Positions 8,812 to 19,498 are shown, counted from the first letter of the stretch. The stretch is 64,000 nucleotides of DNA from Streptomyces sp. S.PB5 (GCF_030403745.1 NZ_JAQMWP010000014.1:186001-250000); one strand, 5' to 3'. Translations and numbers: made by a program. Notes: generated from the sequence alone by a model not told the origin.

Positions 8812-9051
8812 ATGACTACCGCACAGACAGAAGGACTGATCGGCATGCTGGTGGTTCTGGGAATCCTGGTGGTCCTCATCGCCCCCTCCGTGGTCGGCAT
8901 CCTCCGCGACCGCCGCATCGACCGCGAGATCAACCGTCTAACCTCCGCTGTACCTGCAGGGGAGGATCATGAGACACAGACTGTGGGCCGTGGCAGGCAG
9001 GGCGGCAGCGCTCACCCTGCTTACGGCCACTGGCGCCCACGCCGAGGGTGA
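8812..9051 (+). CDS. Small single-pass membrane protein (hypothetical)
   Basis: The 79-residue ORF starts MTTAQTEGLIGMLVVLG and has one clear hydrophobic span (about residues 9-29), followed by a basic/acidic stretch RDRRIDREINRL. The last 28 codons overlap, in another frame, the signal-peptide start of the next decayed gene, including its AGGGGAGG ribosome site, so the natural carboxyl end may once have been elsewhere. It is divergent from the AraC regulator. Function unknown. Confidence 0.45.
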   Translation: MTTAQTEGLIGMLVVLGILVVLIAPSVVGILRDRRIDREINRLTSAVPAGEDHETQTVGRGRQGGSAHPAYGHWRPRRG

Positions 9052-9318
9052 AGGGGCTCACGGACGTCAGCACCTTCAACACCTCCAGCGCCGGTGGCGG
9101 CGGCTTCGCCGAGTGGATCGGCGGCAGTCAAGGCCGCCGGCCAGTGGCAGATGAACGCCACCATCAACGGCAAGCTCTCCCGGGCCGACTGCGAGGACCT
9201 GAAGTACCACGGCTTCACCGGCCAGGAGGTCAAGCTCCAGTTCCGCCCGGCCGGCGGCGCCCACTACAGCACGGTCAAGACCGTGAAGACGGCCGAGGCC
9301 GCCGTCACCCTCAAGTGA
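8969..9318 (+). pseudogene. Decayed secreted protein gene (two frame changes)
   Basis: ATG 8969 follows AGGGGAGG and encodes a good signal peptide (MRHRLWAVAGRAAALTLLTA, cleavage near AHA). After about 30 codons the plausible reading continues in a second frame (VKGLTDVSTFNTSSAGGGG, about 9050-9115). It then moves to a third frame (AAGQWQMNATINGKLSR to AAVTLK, about 9119-9318). The last part resembles a beta-sandwich segment common in secreted Streptomyces proteins (GKLSR...GFTGQEVKLQFRPAGG...YSTVKTVK). No frame carries the whole protein, so I read this as a remnant with deletions. A sequencing error is the alternative. Confidence 0.6.
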
Positions 9319-9751
9319 CCACCACGGTGACCGACCAGTCCTGAAGGGCCTGGCACGAGATCCGGCCGGGGTCGGTGGTGCACAGCGGGCGGGACGAGCT
9401 GAGCTTCGTCCGGCCCGCCGCGACCGCCTCGTACGCGGCGTTCGCGTCGCCCGGCAGCAGCACGATGCCGCTGTTGACGGCCTCCAGGGAGCTGCCGTCG
9501 GCGCTGACCGGTTTCCACGGCCTGTTCTTCGCCCCGTCCAGGGCGACCCGGACCGTGTCGCCCACCGTCAGGCAGACCGTACGGCCGTTGTCGTCGGCGT
9601 GGAGTTCCCCGACCGGTGCGCAGTCGGAGCTCGACGACGAAGGCGAAGGCGAAGGTGACGGCGACACGGAGTCGCCGCCGTCGTCGCCGGCCTGGGTTCC
9701 GCACCCGGCCAGCAGCAGGGCGGCGACGGCAAGGGTCGCGATACGGCGCAT
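9311..9751 (-). CDS. Putative lipoprotein
   Basis: Starting at ATG 9751 the protein has 146 residues: MRR, a hydrophobic stretch and the lipobox LLAGC (Cys near residue 17), then a Ser/Pro linker and a globular part with C-terminal cysteines (SSSRPLC). Lipid attachment and export to the outer membrane face are expected. The globular part (VCLTVGDTVRVALDG ... VAAGRTKLSSSRPLC) has a beta-sandwich look reminiscent of chagasin-type protease inhibitors, a weak guess. It lies 60 bp downstream of nrdB on the same strand. It is convergent with the preceding pseudogene, their ends overlapping by 8 bases. Confidence 0.7.
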   Translation of the reverse strand: MRRIATLAVAALLLAGCGTQAGDDGGDSVSPSPSPSPSSSSSDCAPVGELHADDNGRTVCLTVGDTVRVALDGAKNRPWKPVSADGSSLEAVNSGIVLLPGDANAAYEAVAAGRTKLSSSRPLCTTDPGRISCQALQDWSVTVVVT

Positions 9752-9811
9752 GACGAATCCCTCCTCGCCGGTCTGACGTACGAACGGCGAGGAGGGATCC
9801 ATGACCCGCGG

Positions 9812-10825
9812 TCAGAAGTCCTCGTCCAGGTCGACCGTGCCCTCCACGGCGACCTGGTACGCCGACGGGCGGCGCTCGAAGAAGTTGGTCAGCTCCTGGA
9901 CGCCCTGCAGCTCCATGAAGGAGAAGGGGTTCTCCGAGCCGTACACCGGGGCGAAGCCGAGGCGGGTGAGTCGCTGGTCGGCGACGCACTCCAGGTACTG
10001 CCGCATCGACTCGGTGTTCATGCCCGGCAGCCCGTCACCGCACAGGTCGCGGGCGAACTGCAGCTCGGCCTCGACGGCCTCGCGGAGCATGTCCGTCACC
10101 TGCTGCTGGAGCTGGTCGTCGAAGAGCTCCGGCTCCTCCTTGCGGACGGTGTCGACCACGTCGAACGCGAAGCTCATGTGCATGGTCTCGTCCCGGAACA
10201 CCCAGTTGGTGCCCGTCGCCAGACCGTGCAGCAGACCCCGGCTGCGGAACCAGTAGACGTAAGCGAAGGCACCGTAGAAGAACAGGCCCTCGATGCACGC
10301 GGCGAAGCAGATCAGGTTGAGCAGGAAGCGGCGGCGGTCGGCCTGGGACTCCAGGCGCTCCAGCTTCTCCACCTCGTTGATCCACTTGAAGCAGAACCCG
10401 GCCTTCTCGCGGATGGAGGGGATGTTCTCCACCGCGTCGAAGGCGGCCGCGCGGTCCTCCGGGTCGGGGAGGTAGGTGTCGAGCAGCGTCAGGTAGAACT
10501 GGACGTGGACGGCCTCCTCGAAGAGCTGGCGCGACAGGTACAGGCGCGCCTCCGGGGAGTTGATGTGCTTGTAGAGGGTCAGCACCAGGTTGTTCGCCAC
10601 GATCGAGTCGCCCGTCGCGAAGAACGCGACCAGCCGGCCGATCAGATGCTGCTCCTTTGGGGACAGCTTCGCCAGGTCTGCGACGTCCGAGTGGAGGTCG
10701 ACCTCCTCGACGGTCCAGGTGTTCTTGATGGCGTCCCGGTAGCGCTCGTAGAAGTCCGGGTAGCGCATGGGGCGCAGAGTCAGCTCGAAGCCCGGGTCGA
10801 GCAGGTTCTTCTCGGTTGAACTCAT
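9812..10825 (-). CDS. nrdB: Class Ia ribonucleotide reductase, small (radical) subunit
   Basis: The 337-residue protein houses the diiron-tyrosyl radical cofactor. Iron-ligand patterns are visible: FFATGDSIVANNL, FEEAVHVQFY (ExxH) and RDETMHMSFAFD (ExxH). It partners NrdA to reduce ribonucleotides aerobically. The ATG overlaps the nrdA stop (TAATG), so the subunits are translated together from the riboswitch-controlled transcript. Streptomyces usually also carry a B12-dependent class II enzyme, which explains the cobalamin control seen upstream. Confidence 0.96.
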   Translation of the reverse strand: MSSTEKNLLDPGFELTLRPMRYPDFYERYRDAIKNTWTVEEVDLHSDVADLAKLSPKEQHLIGRLVAFFATGDSIVANNLVLTLYKHINSPEARLYLSRQLFEEAVHVQFYLTLLDTYLPDPEDRAAAFDAVENIPSIREKAGFCFKWINEVEKLERLESQADRRRFLLNLICFAACIEGLFFYGAFAYVYWFRSRGLLHGLATGTNWVFRDETMHMSFAFDVVDTVRKEEPELFDDQLQQQVTDMLREAVEAELQFARDLCGDGLPGMNTESMRQYLECVADQRLTRLGFAPVYGSENPFSFMELQGVQELTNFFERRPSAYQVAVEGTVDLDEDF

Positions 10826-13182
10826 TACTGGCAGGCCTCGCAGGACTCGGGGTTCTCAAGGGAGCAGGCGATCGCTTCTTCCGAAGTCACCTGCTGCACG
10901 GGGACAGTTGCCTGCGCCTGGGCGGCTCGGGCGATCCTCGTCGCCGGGCGCGAGCGCAGGTAGTACGTCGTCTTCAGCCCGGACTTCCAGGCGTACGCGT
11001 ACATCGAGGAGAGCTTGCCGATGGTCGGCGTCTCCAGGAACAGGTTCAGGGACTGGGACTGGTCCAGGAACGGGGTGCGGGCGGCGGCCATGTCGATCAG
11101 GCCGCGCTGCGGGATCTCCCACGCCGTCCGGTACAGCTCGCGGACGTCCTGCGGCACCCAGGTGAAGCCCTGCACCGAGCCGTTGGACTCGCGCAGCGCC
11201 TCCCGGGTCTGCGCGTCCCACACGCCGAGCTTCTTCAGCTCGGCCACCAGGTAGGAGTTGACCTGGAGGAACTCACCGGAGAGCGTCTCGCGCTTGAAGA
11301 GGTTGGAGACCTGCGGCTCGATGCACTCGTACACGCCCGCGATGGACGCGATGGTGGCGGTGGGCGCGATCGCGAGGAGGAGGCTGTTGCGCATGCCGAC
11401 CGCCGCGATGCGCTCACGCAGGGCCGTCCAGCGCTCCGGCCAGGAGAGCTCCACGTCGTAGTGGTCGGGGTGCAGGACACCCTTCGCCGTACGGGTTTTC
11501 TCCCACGCCGGCAGCGGACCGTTGCGCTCGGCGAGGTCGGCGGAGGCCTCGTACGCGGCGAGCATGATGCGCTCGGCGATCCGGGTGGACAGCGCCTTCG
11601 CCTCGGCCGAGTCGAAGGGCAGCCGCAGCTTGAAGAAGACGTCCTGGAGGCCCATCGCGCCCAGGCCCACCGGGCGCCAGCGGGCGTTGGAGCGGCCCGC
11701 CTGCTCGGTCGGGTAGAAGTTGATGTCGACGACCCGGTCGAGGAAGGTGACGGCGGTGCGGACGGTCTCGTCCAGCCGCTCCCAGTCGATGTCCCCGCCG
11801 ACCACGAACGCGCCCAGGTTCACCGAGCCCAGGTTGCAGACCGCCGTCTCGCCGTCGTCGGTCACCTCCAGGATCTCCGTGCAGAGGTTGGAGGAGTGGA
11901 CCACGCTGCCCGGCAGCGCCGTCTGGTTGGCGGTGCGGTTGGCGGCGTCCTTGAACGTCATCCAGCCGTTGCCGGTCTGCGCGAGGGTGCGCATCATGCG
12001 GCCGTACAGATCACGGGCCGGGATGGTCTTCTTGGCGAGACCGGCCGCCTCCGCCTTGCGGTACGCCGCGTCGAACTCCTCGCCCCACAGGTCGACCAGC
12101 TCGGGCACATCGGCCGGGGAGAACAGCGACCACTCGGCGTCGGCGTTGACGCGGCGCATGAACTCGTCCGGGATCCAGTGCGCGAGGTTCAGATTGTGCG
12201 TACGCCGGGCGTCCTCACCGGTGTTGTCGCGAAGCTCCAGGAACTCCTCGATGTCGGAGTGCCAGGTCTCCAGGTAGACGGCGGCCGCGCCCTTGCGCCG
12301 GCCGCCCTGGTTCACGGCGGCGACGGAGGCGTCCAGCGTCTTCAGGAACGGCACGATGCCGTTGGAGTGCCCGTTGGTACCGCGGATCAGCGAACCGCGG
12401 CTGCGGATGCGGGAGTACGACAGTCCGATGCCGCCGGCGTGCTTCGAGAGACGGGCGACCTGGTGGTAGCGGTCGTAGATGGAGTCCAGCTCGTCCAGCG
12501 GGGAGTCGAGGAGGTAGCAGGACGACATCTGGGGGTGCCGGGTGCCGGAGTTGAAGAGCGTGGGGGAGGAGGGGAGGTAGTCGAGGCGGCTCATGAGCCC
12601 GTAGAGCGCGGCGACTTCGTCCACGGCCCGTGCCGTGTCGTCCTCGGCGAGGCCGGAGGCGACCCGGAGCATGAAGTGCTGGGGCGTCTCGATGACCTTG
12701 CGGGTGATCGGGTGCCGCAGGAGGTACCGGCTGTGCAGGGTGCGCAGGCCGAAGTAGCCGAAGCGGTCGTCGCCGGCCGGGTCGATCAGGGCGTCCAGGC
12801 GAGCCGCGTGGACGCGGACGAACTCCGCGGTGCGGTCCGCGATCAGGCCCTCTCGGTGGCCGACCTCGACCGACTCGGTGAAGGACGTGACGCCCTGCGA
12901 GGCGGCCTCGGCGGCGATGCTGACGGTCAGCAGCCGGGCGGCGAGCCGGGAGTAGGCCGGGTCCTCGGAGATGAGACCGGCGGCGGCCTCGGTGGCCAGC
13001 TCGCGCAGCTCCGACTCGTCGGCCCTGGCGGACCGGCCGCGCAGCGCGGCGGCGGCGACCCGGCCGGGGTCGGCGTCGGGGAGGTCGGCGGTCAGCTCGG
13101 TCAGGGTCCGCAGCAGCGCGGTCCCGGGACCGTCGGTCTCCGCCTGGATCGCTGAAGCCGGGTCGACTGGCGCGATGGTCAC
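10825..13182 (-). CDS. nrdA: Class Ia ribonucleotide reductase, large (catalytic) subunit
   Basis: I start at GTG 13182 (VTIAPVDPAS), which follows a GAGGGAGAG stretch; the open frame continues upstream only through the riboswitch leader. The 785-residue protein carries class I RNR signatures: SCYLLDSPLDELDSIYD, KHAGGIGLSYS, NLCTEI with the active-site cysteine, and the C-terminal redox pair CEAC one residue from the end, the thioredoxin-accepting tail. It reduces ribonucleotides with NrdB. Transcription appears controlled by NrdR boxes and an AdoCbl riboswitch just upstream. Confidence 0.96.
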   Translation of the reverse strand: MTIAPVDPASAIQAETDGPGTALLRTLTELTADLPDADPGRVAAAALRGRSARADESELRELATEAAAGLISEDPAYSRLAARLLTVSIAAEAASQGVTSFTESVEVGHREGLIADRTAEFVRVHAARLDALIDPAGDDRFGYFGLRTLHSRYLLRHPITRKVIETPQHFMLRVASGLAEDDTARAVDEVAALYGLMSRLDYLPSSPTLFNSGTRHPQMSSCYLLDSPLDELDSIYDRYHQVARLSKHAGGIGLSYSRIRSRGSLIRGTNGHSNGIVPFLKTLDASVAAVNQGGRRKGAAAVYLETWHSDIEEFLELRDNTGEDARRTHNLNLAHWIPDEFMRRVNADAEWSLFSPADVPELVDLWGEEFDAAYRKAEAAGLAKKTIPARDLYGRMMRTLAQTGNGWMTFKDAANRTANQTALPGSVVHSSNLCTEILEVTDDGETAVCNLGSVNLGAFVVGGDIDWERLDETVRTAVTFLDRVVDINFYPTEQAGRSNARWRPVGLGAMGLQDVFFKLRLPFDSAEAKALSTRIAERIMLAAYEASADLAERNGPLPAWEKTRTAKGVLHPDHYDVELSWPERWTALRERIAAVGMRNSLLLAIAPTATIASIAGVYECIEPQVSNLFKRETLSGEFLQVNSYLVAELKKLGVWDAQTREALRESNGSVQGFTWVPQDVRELYRTAWEIPQRGLIDMAAARTPFLDQSQSLNLFLETPTIGKLSSMYAYAWKSGLKTTYYLRSRPATRIARAAQAQATVPVQQVTSEEAIACSLENPESCEACQ

Positions 13183-13277
13183 GTGGGGGCTCTCCCTCGC
13201 TCGGCAGGGGGCCTTGCGGAGGGCAGGGGGCAGCACACGAGCGCACGCGGCGTCGCGTCCACCGGCCCACTCCACGA

Positions 13278-13303
13278 GGCCCGGACGTCTTGGCACCCGG
13301 GCC
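13278..13303 (-). terminator. Hairpin between riboswitch and nrdA, possible expression platform
   Basis: On the transcribed strand GGCCCGG and CCGGGCC (13303-13297 and 13284-13278) pair around a 12-nt loop. It lies just downstream of the aptamer and 95 bases before the nrdA start. It could be the terminator or anti-terminator arm through which cobalamin acts. There is no clear T tract, so the mechanism is inferred. Confidence 0.45.
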
Positions 13304-13320
13304 ACGGCGGCCTGGGCGCA

Positions 13321-13424
13321 CTGTCGACAGGTCCTCGGACTGACGCTCATATGTGTGCGGACACACATGAGTACACCGTTGCGGGACAGTTCCGGATTCA
13401 CACCGGATTCCCCTGTGGCGACAG
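13321..13424 (-). promoter_or_regulatory. Cobalamin (AdoCbl) riboswitch controlling nrdAB
   Basis: Read on the minus strand, the leader contains the B12-box-like core GAATCCGGTGTGAATCCGG followed by AACTGTCCCGCAACGG, the conserved cobalamin aptamer sequence. An outer stem CTGTCG (13424-13419) with CGACAG (13326-13321) encloses it. S. coelicolor nrdABS is known to be repressed by coenzyme B12 through such a riboswitch, so that the class II enzyme is used when B12 is present. Ends are drawn at the outer stem; peripheral helices may extend further. Confidence 0.9.
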
Positions 13425-13433
13425 CGAGCATGA

Positions 13434-13480
13434 GCATACATCTTGTGCCGGGTTCTGTTGGCACCCCCAGATGTTGTGTC
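13434..13480 (-). promoter_or_regulatory. Tandem NrdR boxes upstream of nrdAB
   Basis: Two similar elements, ACATCTTGTGC and AGATGTTGTGT as read on the plus strand, have their TTGTG cores at 13443-13447 and 13474-13478. They are exactly 31 bp apart, the three-turn spacing typical of paired NrdR boxes. NrdR is the ATP-cone repressor of RNR genes. The boxes lie immediately upstream of the riboswitch, where the promoter should be. Confidence 0.75.
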
Positions 13481-13499
13481 GCGTCGACTTCGGAGCGTG

Positions 13500-14006
13500 T
13501 CAGAACGTCAACTCATAGGTGACGAGAGTGAAGTCGTCGCCCTCGATCGGCTGCCAGTCGCGCTCGGGGGCGCGGACGAAACCGAGGCGTTCGTAGATGC
13601 GGTGGGCGGCGTGCATGACGGGCTGGGTCGACAGAACCATGCCGGTGCAGCCTTCGGTGGCCTTGGCGCGGTCGACGCAGGCGCGCACGAGGGCCTCGCC
13701 GGCGCCTCTGCCGCGGGCCGCCCGCGCGACACCGAGCATGCGGATCTCCGCCTCCCCGGGGCGGGAGAGCTCGGCCATGAGGCCACCGACGGGGGAGACG
13801 TAGGTGACGGTGCCGATCGGCTCGCCGCCCAGCACGGCCACGAGCACCTCGGCGGCGGCGGCCCGCTTGGCGACGTCTCTCAGCTCGCCCAGGTACCAGT
13901 CGCTCTCGCCGAAGGCCAGAAGGCCGTCCAGGAGATAGGCCTGGGCCGTGATCTCGCCGACCGTCTCGTACTCGCCGGGGTCCGCTGCCCGGATCTCGAT
14001 GTCCAT
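13500..14006 (-). CDS. GNAT-family N-acetyltransferase
   Basis: ATG 14006 gives 168 residues (MDIEIRAADPGEYETV). The acetyl-CoA-binding motif A is clear (RMLGVARAARGRGAGEALV, about 91-109), followed by YERLGF typical of the family's C-terminal motif B. It should transfer an acetyl group to a small amine or protein N-terminus; the substrate is not predictable. It is upstream of nrdA on the same strand, but the NrdR boxes and riboswitch begin right after its stop, so it is probably a separate unit. Confidence 0.85.
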   Translation of the reverse strand: MDIEIRAADPGEYETVGEITAQAYLLDGLLAFGESDWYLGELRDVAKRAAAAEVLVAVLGGEPIGTVTYVSPVGGLMAELSRPGEAEIRMLGVARAARGRGAGEALVRACVDRAKATEGCTGMVLSTQPVMHAAHRIYERLGFVRAPERDWQPIEGDDFTLVTYELTF

Positions 14007-14080
14007 GAGGGCGAGTGTGCCCGACGGATACGACAGCGGGCCGCCGGATGTCTCCGACGGCCCGCCGATCACCGTGATCC

Positions 14081-15709
14081 TCAGTGCGCGGCACCCGCGG
14101 TCGCAGGCGGCAGCTCCACCTGTACGCCCGGGTCGCCCGCGTCCGCCGTGTAGTCCTCCGGCCTGGTCCGGTCGACGCCCTCGGGGGCCTTCGCGGCCTT
14201 CAGGACGAAGGTCAGGACGACCGTGACCACCACATTGAGCACGAACGCCGTGAGGCCGATGTAGCCGATCTCGCCGATGCCCGGGATCTCCTTCGACGAA
14301 CCGCCGAAGTGCTTCTGGGTCGGGGAGGCGACGCCGTACGCGGCGACCGTGCCGTAGATCATGCCGACCGCCCAGCCGGCGAGCAGGGCCCAGCGGTGGA
14401 ACCAGCGGGTGAACAGGCCGCCGACCAGGGCCGGGAAGGTCTGCAGGATCCAGATGCCGCCCAGCAGCTGGAAGTTGATGGCGACCGTCTTGTCCATCGT
14501 CAGGACGAAGACCAGCGCGCCGACCTTCACCAGCAGGGACACCAGCTTGGAGACCTTGGTCTCCTGCTCCGGCGTGGCGTCCGGCTTGATGAAGTCCTTG
14601 TAGATGTTGCGGGTGAACAGGTTCGCCGCCGCGATGGACATGATGGCCGCCGGGACCAGTGCGCCGATGCCGATCGCAGCGAAGGCCACGCCCGCGAACC
14701 AGGCCGGGAACATGTTCTCGAACAGCTGCGGGATCGCCAACTGGCCGTTGGTGACCTTCACTCCGGCCGCGATCGCCATGAAGCCGAGCAGGGCCAGCAG
14801 GCCGAGCATCAGCGAATACAGCGGCAGGATCGTGGTGTTGCGGCGGATCACCTCACGGCTCTTCGAGGAGAGCGTCGCGGTGATCGAGTGCGGGTACATG
14901 AACAGCGCGAGCGCGGAGCCCAACGCCAGCGTGGCGTACGTCCATTGACCCGGCTCGCCCGGCACCAGCGCACCGCGCGGCGCGCCCGTCGCCGGGTTGG
15001 TCTGGCTGTACGCCTCGCCCGCCTTGGCGAAGATCTCGTCGAACCCGCCCAGCTTGATCGGGATGTAGATGATCGCCACCGCGATGACGAGGTAGATCAG
15101 CGTGTCCTTCACGAACGCGATCAGCGCGGGGGCACGAAGGCCGGACGAGTAGGTGTACGCCGCGAGCACGCCGAAGGCGATGAGCAGCGGCAGGTCCTTG
15201 ATGAACCAGTTGGTGTCCTCGCCGCCGCCGACGCCCATCACGTCCAGGACCGCCTGGATGCCGACGAGTTGGAGGGCGATGTAGGGCATCGTCGCGAGGA
15301 TGCCGGTGACGGCGACCGCGAGCGAGAGGCCCTTGGAGTCCCACCGGCCGCGCACGAAGTCGGACGTCGTCACATAGCCGTGCTTGTGCGAGACCGACCA
15401 CAGGCGGGGCAGGAAGGTGAAGATCAGCGGGTAGACCAGGATGGTGTACGGCACCGCGAAGAAGCCGGCCGCGCCCGCCGCGTAGATCGCCGCCGGGACC
15501 GCCACGAACGTGTAAGCCGTGTACAGGTCGCCGCCGAGCAGGAACCAGGTGACCCAGGTGCCGAACGACCGGCCGCCCAGGCCCCATTCGTCCAGGGTGT
15601 GCTCGTTCTCGGCCTTGCGCCAGCGCGCGGCCAGGAAGCCCATGACCGTGACGGCCAGGAAGAAGAAGATGAAGACGCCGAGCGCGACGCCGTTCACGCC
15701 GTCGTTCAC
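14081..15709 (-). CDS. Sodium:solute symporter, monocarboxylate (MctP-like) type
   Basis: The 542-residue integral membrane protein has about 13 hydrophobic segments and SSS-family features (WGLGGRSFGTWVTWFLLGGDLYTAYTF near the start, AANLFTRNIYKDF in the C-terminal half). Relatives import pyruvate, lactate or other short monocarboxylates. The GTG start lies within the stop region of the upstream DUF3311 gene (GTGA overlap). Such small partner proteins are regularly paired with this symporter type. CstA, another pyruvate-related carrier, lies just upstream, which supports a role in carboxylate uptake. Substrate is inferred. Confidence 0.85.
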   Translation of the reverse strand: MNDGVNGVALGVFIFFFLAVTVMGFLAARWRKAENEHTLDEWGLGGRSFGTWVTWFLLGGDLYTAYTFVAVPAAIYAAGAAGFFAVPYTILVYPLIFTFLPRLWSVSHKHGYVTTSDFVRGRWDSKGLSLAVAVTGILATMPYIALQLVGIQAVLDVMGVGGGEDTNWFIKDLPLLIAFGVLAAYTYSSGLRAPALIAFVKDTLIYLVIAVAIIYIPIKLGGFDEIFAKAGEAYSQTNPATGAPRGALVPGEPGQWTYATLALGSALALFMYPHSITATLSSKSREVIRRNTTILPLYSLMLGLLALLGFMAIAAGVKVTNGQLAIPQLFENMFPAWFAGVAFAAIGIGALVPAAIMSIAAANLFTRNIYKDFIKPDATPEQETKVSKLVSLLVKVGALVFVLTMDKTVAINFQLLGGIWILQTFPALVGGLFTRWFHRWALLAGWAVGMIYGTVAAYGVASPTQKHFGGSSKEIPGIGEIGYIGLTAFVLNVVVTVVLTFVLKAAKAPEGVDRTRPEDYTADAGDPGVQVELPPATAGAAH

Positions 15710-15960
15710 TTGCTGCCTCCCCGGCGGGCGCGCTGGTCACGCTGCCACAGCTTGTACGCGACCATGGTGAGCGCCGTGGAGATGACCACCCAGAGCATCT
15801 GGTACCAGTAGAAGAACGGGATGCCGGCGAGGGCCGGGTCGACCTTCGCGTACGACCCCACCCACAGCATCGCCACGAAGGGCGCGAAGAGGCAGAGCGC
15901 GATGACCACCCGGACCGGTGTCACCACCGGTGGTCTGGCCTCGGGCGAATCTGATGACAT
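15706..15960 (-). CDS. DUF3311 small membrane protein, symporter partner
   Basis: The 84-residue protein (start ATG 15960, with GGAG 6 bases upstream) has two hydrophobic spans (about 17-37 and 49-68) containing PFFYWYQMLWV, characteristic of DUF3311. It is coupled by GTGA overlap to the downstream SSS symporter, the usual arrangement, and may be an accessory subunit. A start eight codons earlier is possible but would place the ribosome site inside the coding region. Confidence 0.8.
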   Translation of the reverse strand: MSSDSPEARPPVVTPVRVVIALCLFAPFVAMLWVGSYAKVDPALAGIPFFYWYQMLWVVISTALTMVAYKLWQRDQRARRGGSK

Positions 15961-16088
15961 GCGCGGCTCCGATCCCCTCATCACTGATCACCGTGTAACG
16001 CGCAGGAAATCTAGGTCACGGTGTGACAGGAGTGGAAGACCCCGTCCGCATATCGGTATGTCGATTCGGTGAAGGTCCGGCGGCGGTG

Positions 16089-16260
16089 TCAGCAGCAGCG
16101 GAAACCCTGCCGGGGATCCTCCTCCTGCCGGTCCGTCCGCATCCGCTCGAACGCCCGCCGGGTCGGCACGTCCGCCTGGGGGTGGCCCTTGCGGAGGTGC
16201 GCGACATAGCGGTCGTACGCCGACTCGTCGGTCAGCTCACGCACGTACCAGCGCACCCCC

Positions 16261-16289
<29 letters not shown>
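16089..16289 (-). CDS. YbdD/YjiX-family small protein
   Basis: The 66-residue product (RRALRGVRWYVRELTDESAYDRYVAHLRK) matches the short YbdD family normally encoded just after cstA. It contains the basic, aromatic start and HPQADVPTRRAFER core and ends in Cys-Cys. Its ATG overlaps the end of cstA by 29 bases, indicating coupling. The family's role is not established; linkage suggests it assists CstA. Confidence 0.8.
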
Positions 16290-18399
<2,110 letters not shown>

Positions 18400-18509
18400 A
18401 GCGCGGTCCTCCCGTCCATACGGAGACGGGAGGAACCTAGAGCAGGATGTGCAGTTGCGCTACACCGCGTGCAGTACCGAAATGACGGTCGGCGCCGTGG
18501 CGGGGACGC

Positions 18510-19274
18510 TCAGTCGACCGGCCTCTTCAGCCTCGCCACGAACTTGTACCTGTCGCCCCGGTACACCGACCGCACCCACTCCACCGGCTGGCCCTCCCGG
18601 TCCAGGGAGTGGCGGGACAGCATCAGCATCGGCAGGCCCACGTCCGTGCCGAGCAGGCCGGCCTCGCGCGGGGTGGCCAGCGAGGTCTCGATGGTCTCCT
18701 CGGCCTCGGCGAGATGGACGTCGTACACCTCGGCCAACGCCGTGTACAGGGATGTGTACTTGACCAGGGACCTGCGCAGGGCCGGGAAGCGCTTGGCGCT
18801 CAGGTGGGTCGTCTCGATGGCCATCGGCTCGCCGTTCGCCATGCGCAGGCGCTCGATGCGGAGCACCCGGCCGCCGGCGGTGATGTCGAGGAGCTCGGCG
18901 AGGCGGTCGTCGGCGGTGATGTAGCCGATGTCGAGGAGCTGCGAGGTGGGTTCGAGGCCCTGGGCGCGCATGTCCTCGGTGTAAGAGGTGAGTTGCAGCG
19001 CCTGGGAGACCTTCGGCTTGGCGACGAAGGTGCCCTTGCCCTGGATGCGTTCGAGGCGGCCCTCGACGACGAGTTCCTGGAGAGCCTGGCGGACCGTCGT
19101 GCGGGAGGTGTCGAACTCGGCGGCCAGCGTGCGCTCGGGCGGTACCGGGGTGCCGGGGGACTGGGTCTCCGTCATGTCGAGCAGGTGCTTCTTCAGGCGG
19201 TAGTACTTGGGCACACGCGCGGTACGGACGCCGGCCCCACCCTCGGTCTCCGCACTGCTGACGTCGCTGCTCAT
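18510..19274 (-). CDS. dasR: DasR, GntR/HutC-family global repressor of GlcNAc use
   Basis: The 254-residue protein has an N-terminal winged helix (about 20-92; PPERTLAAEFDTSRTTVRQA, GKGTFVAKP) and a C-terminal UTRA ligand domain that senses amino-sugar phosphates. It is nearly identical to S. coelicolor DasR as I recall it. DasR represses chitin/GlcNAc uptake and metabolism and links nutrient state to development and antibiotics; glucosamine-6-phosphate releases it. A dre operator lies 79 bp upstream of its start, consistent with autoregulation, and the divergent dasABC operon has two more. Confidence 0.96.
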   Translation of the reverse strand: MSSDVSSAETEGGAGVRTARVPKYYRLKKHLLDMTETQSPGTPVPPERTLAAEFDTSRTTVRQALQELVVEGRLERIQGKGTFVAKPKVSQALQLTSYTEDMRAQGLEPTSQLLDIGYITADDRLAELLDITAGGRVLRIERLRMANGEPMAIETTHLSAKRFPALRRSLVKYTSLYTALAEVYDVHLAEAEETIETSLATPREAGLLGTDVGLPMLMLSRHSLDREGQPVEWVRSVYRGDRYKFVARLKRPVD

Positions 19275-19352
19275 GGTCTGCCTTCCCGGCTCCGGATGCG
19301 GATCACGATGACCATCCCATCGTGATCCCTTCTGTATACCGTCACCGCCTCT

Positions 19353-19368
19353 TTTGGTCTAGTCCATA
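19353..19368. promoter_or_regulatory. DasR-responsive element (dre) upstream of dasR
   Basis: TTTGGTCTAGTCCATA matches the consensus ACTGGTCTAGACCACT in its central TGGTCTAG and CCA positions. It is placed for autorepression of dasR. Confidence 0.75.
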
Positions 19369-19498
19369 GAGGTCAGTGGTATAGCGGACGAGAGTACTCC
19401 GCCGCGGCTGTTTTCGCTGGCTTCTTACTTAAAGGTTCCTGCATATGTAGGTCCCATAACGGCTGGTCAGGGGGGTTTCGGTGACCCTTGACACCGCT

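Noticed and set aside
10816..13155. 779-codon open frame on the plus strand
   Set aside because: Antisense to nrdA; no recognisable protein features.
13183..13464. 94-residue N-terminal extension of NrdA
   Set aside because: It would translate the cobalamin riboswitch and NrdR-box region; GTG 13182 has a ribosome site and begins the conserved protein.
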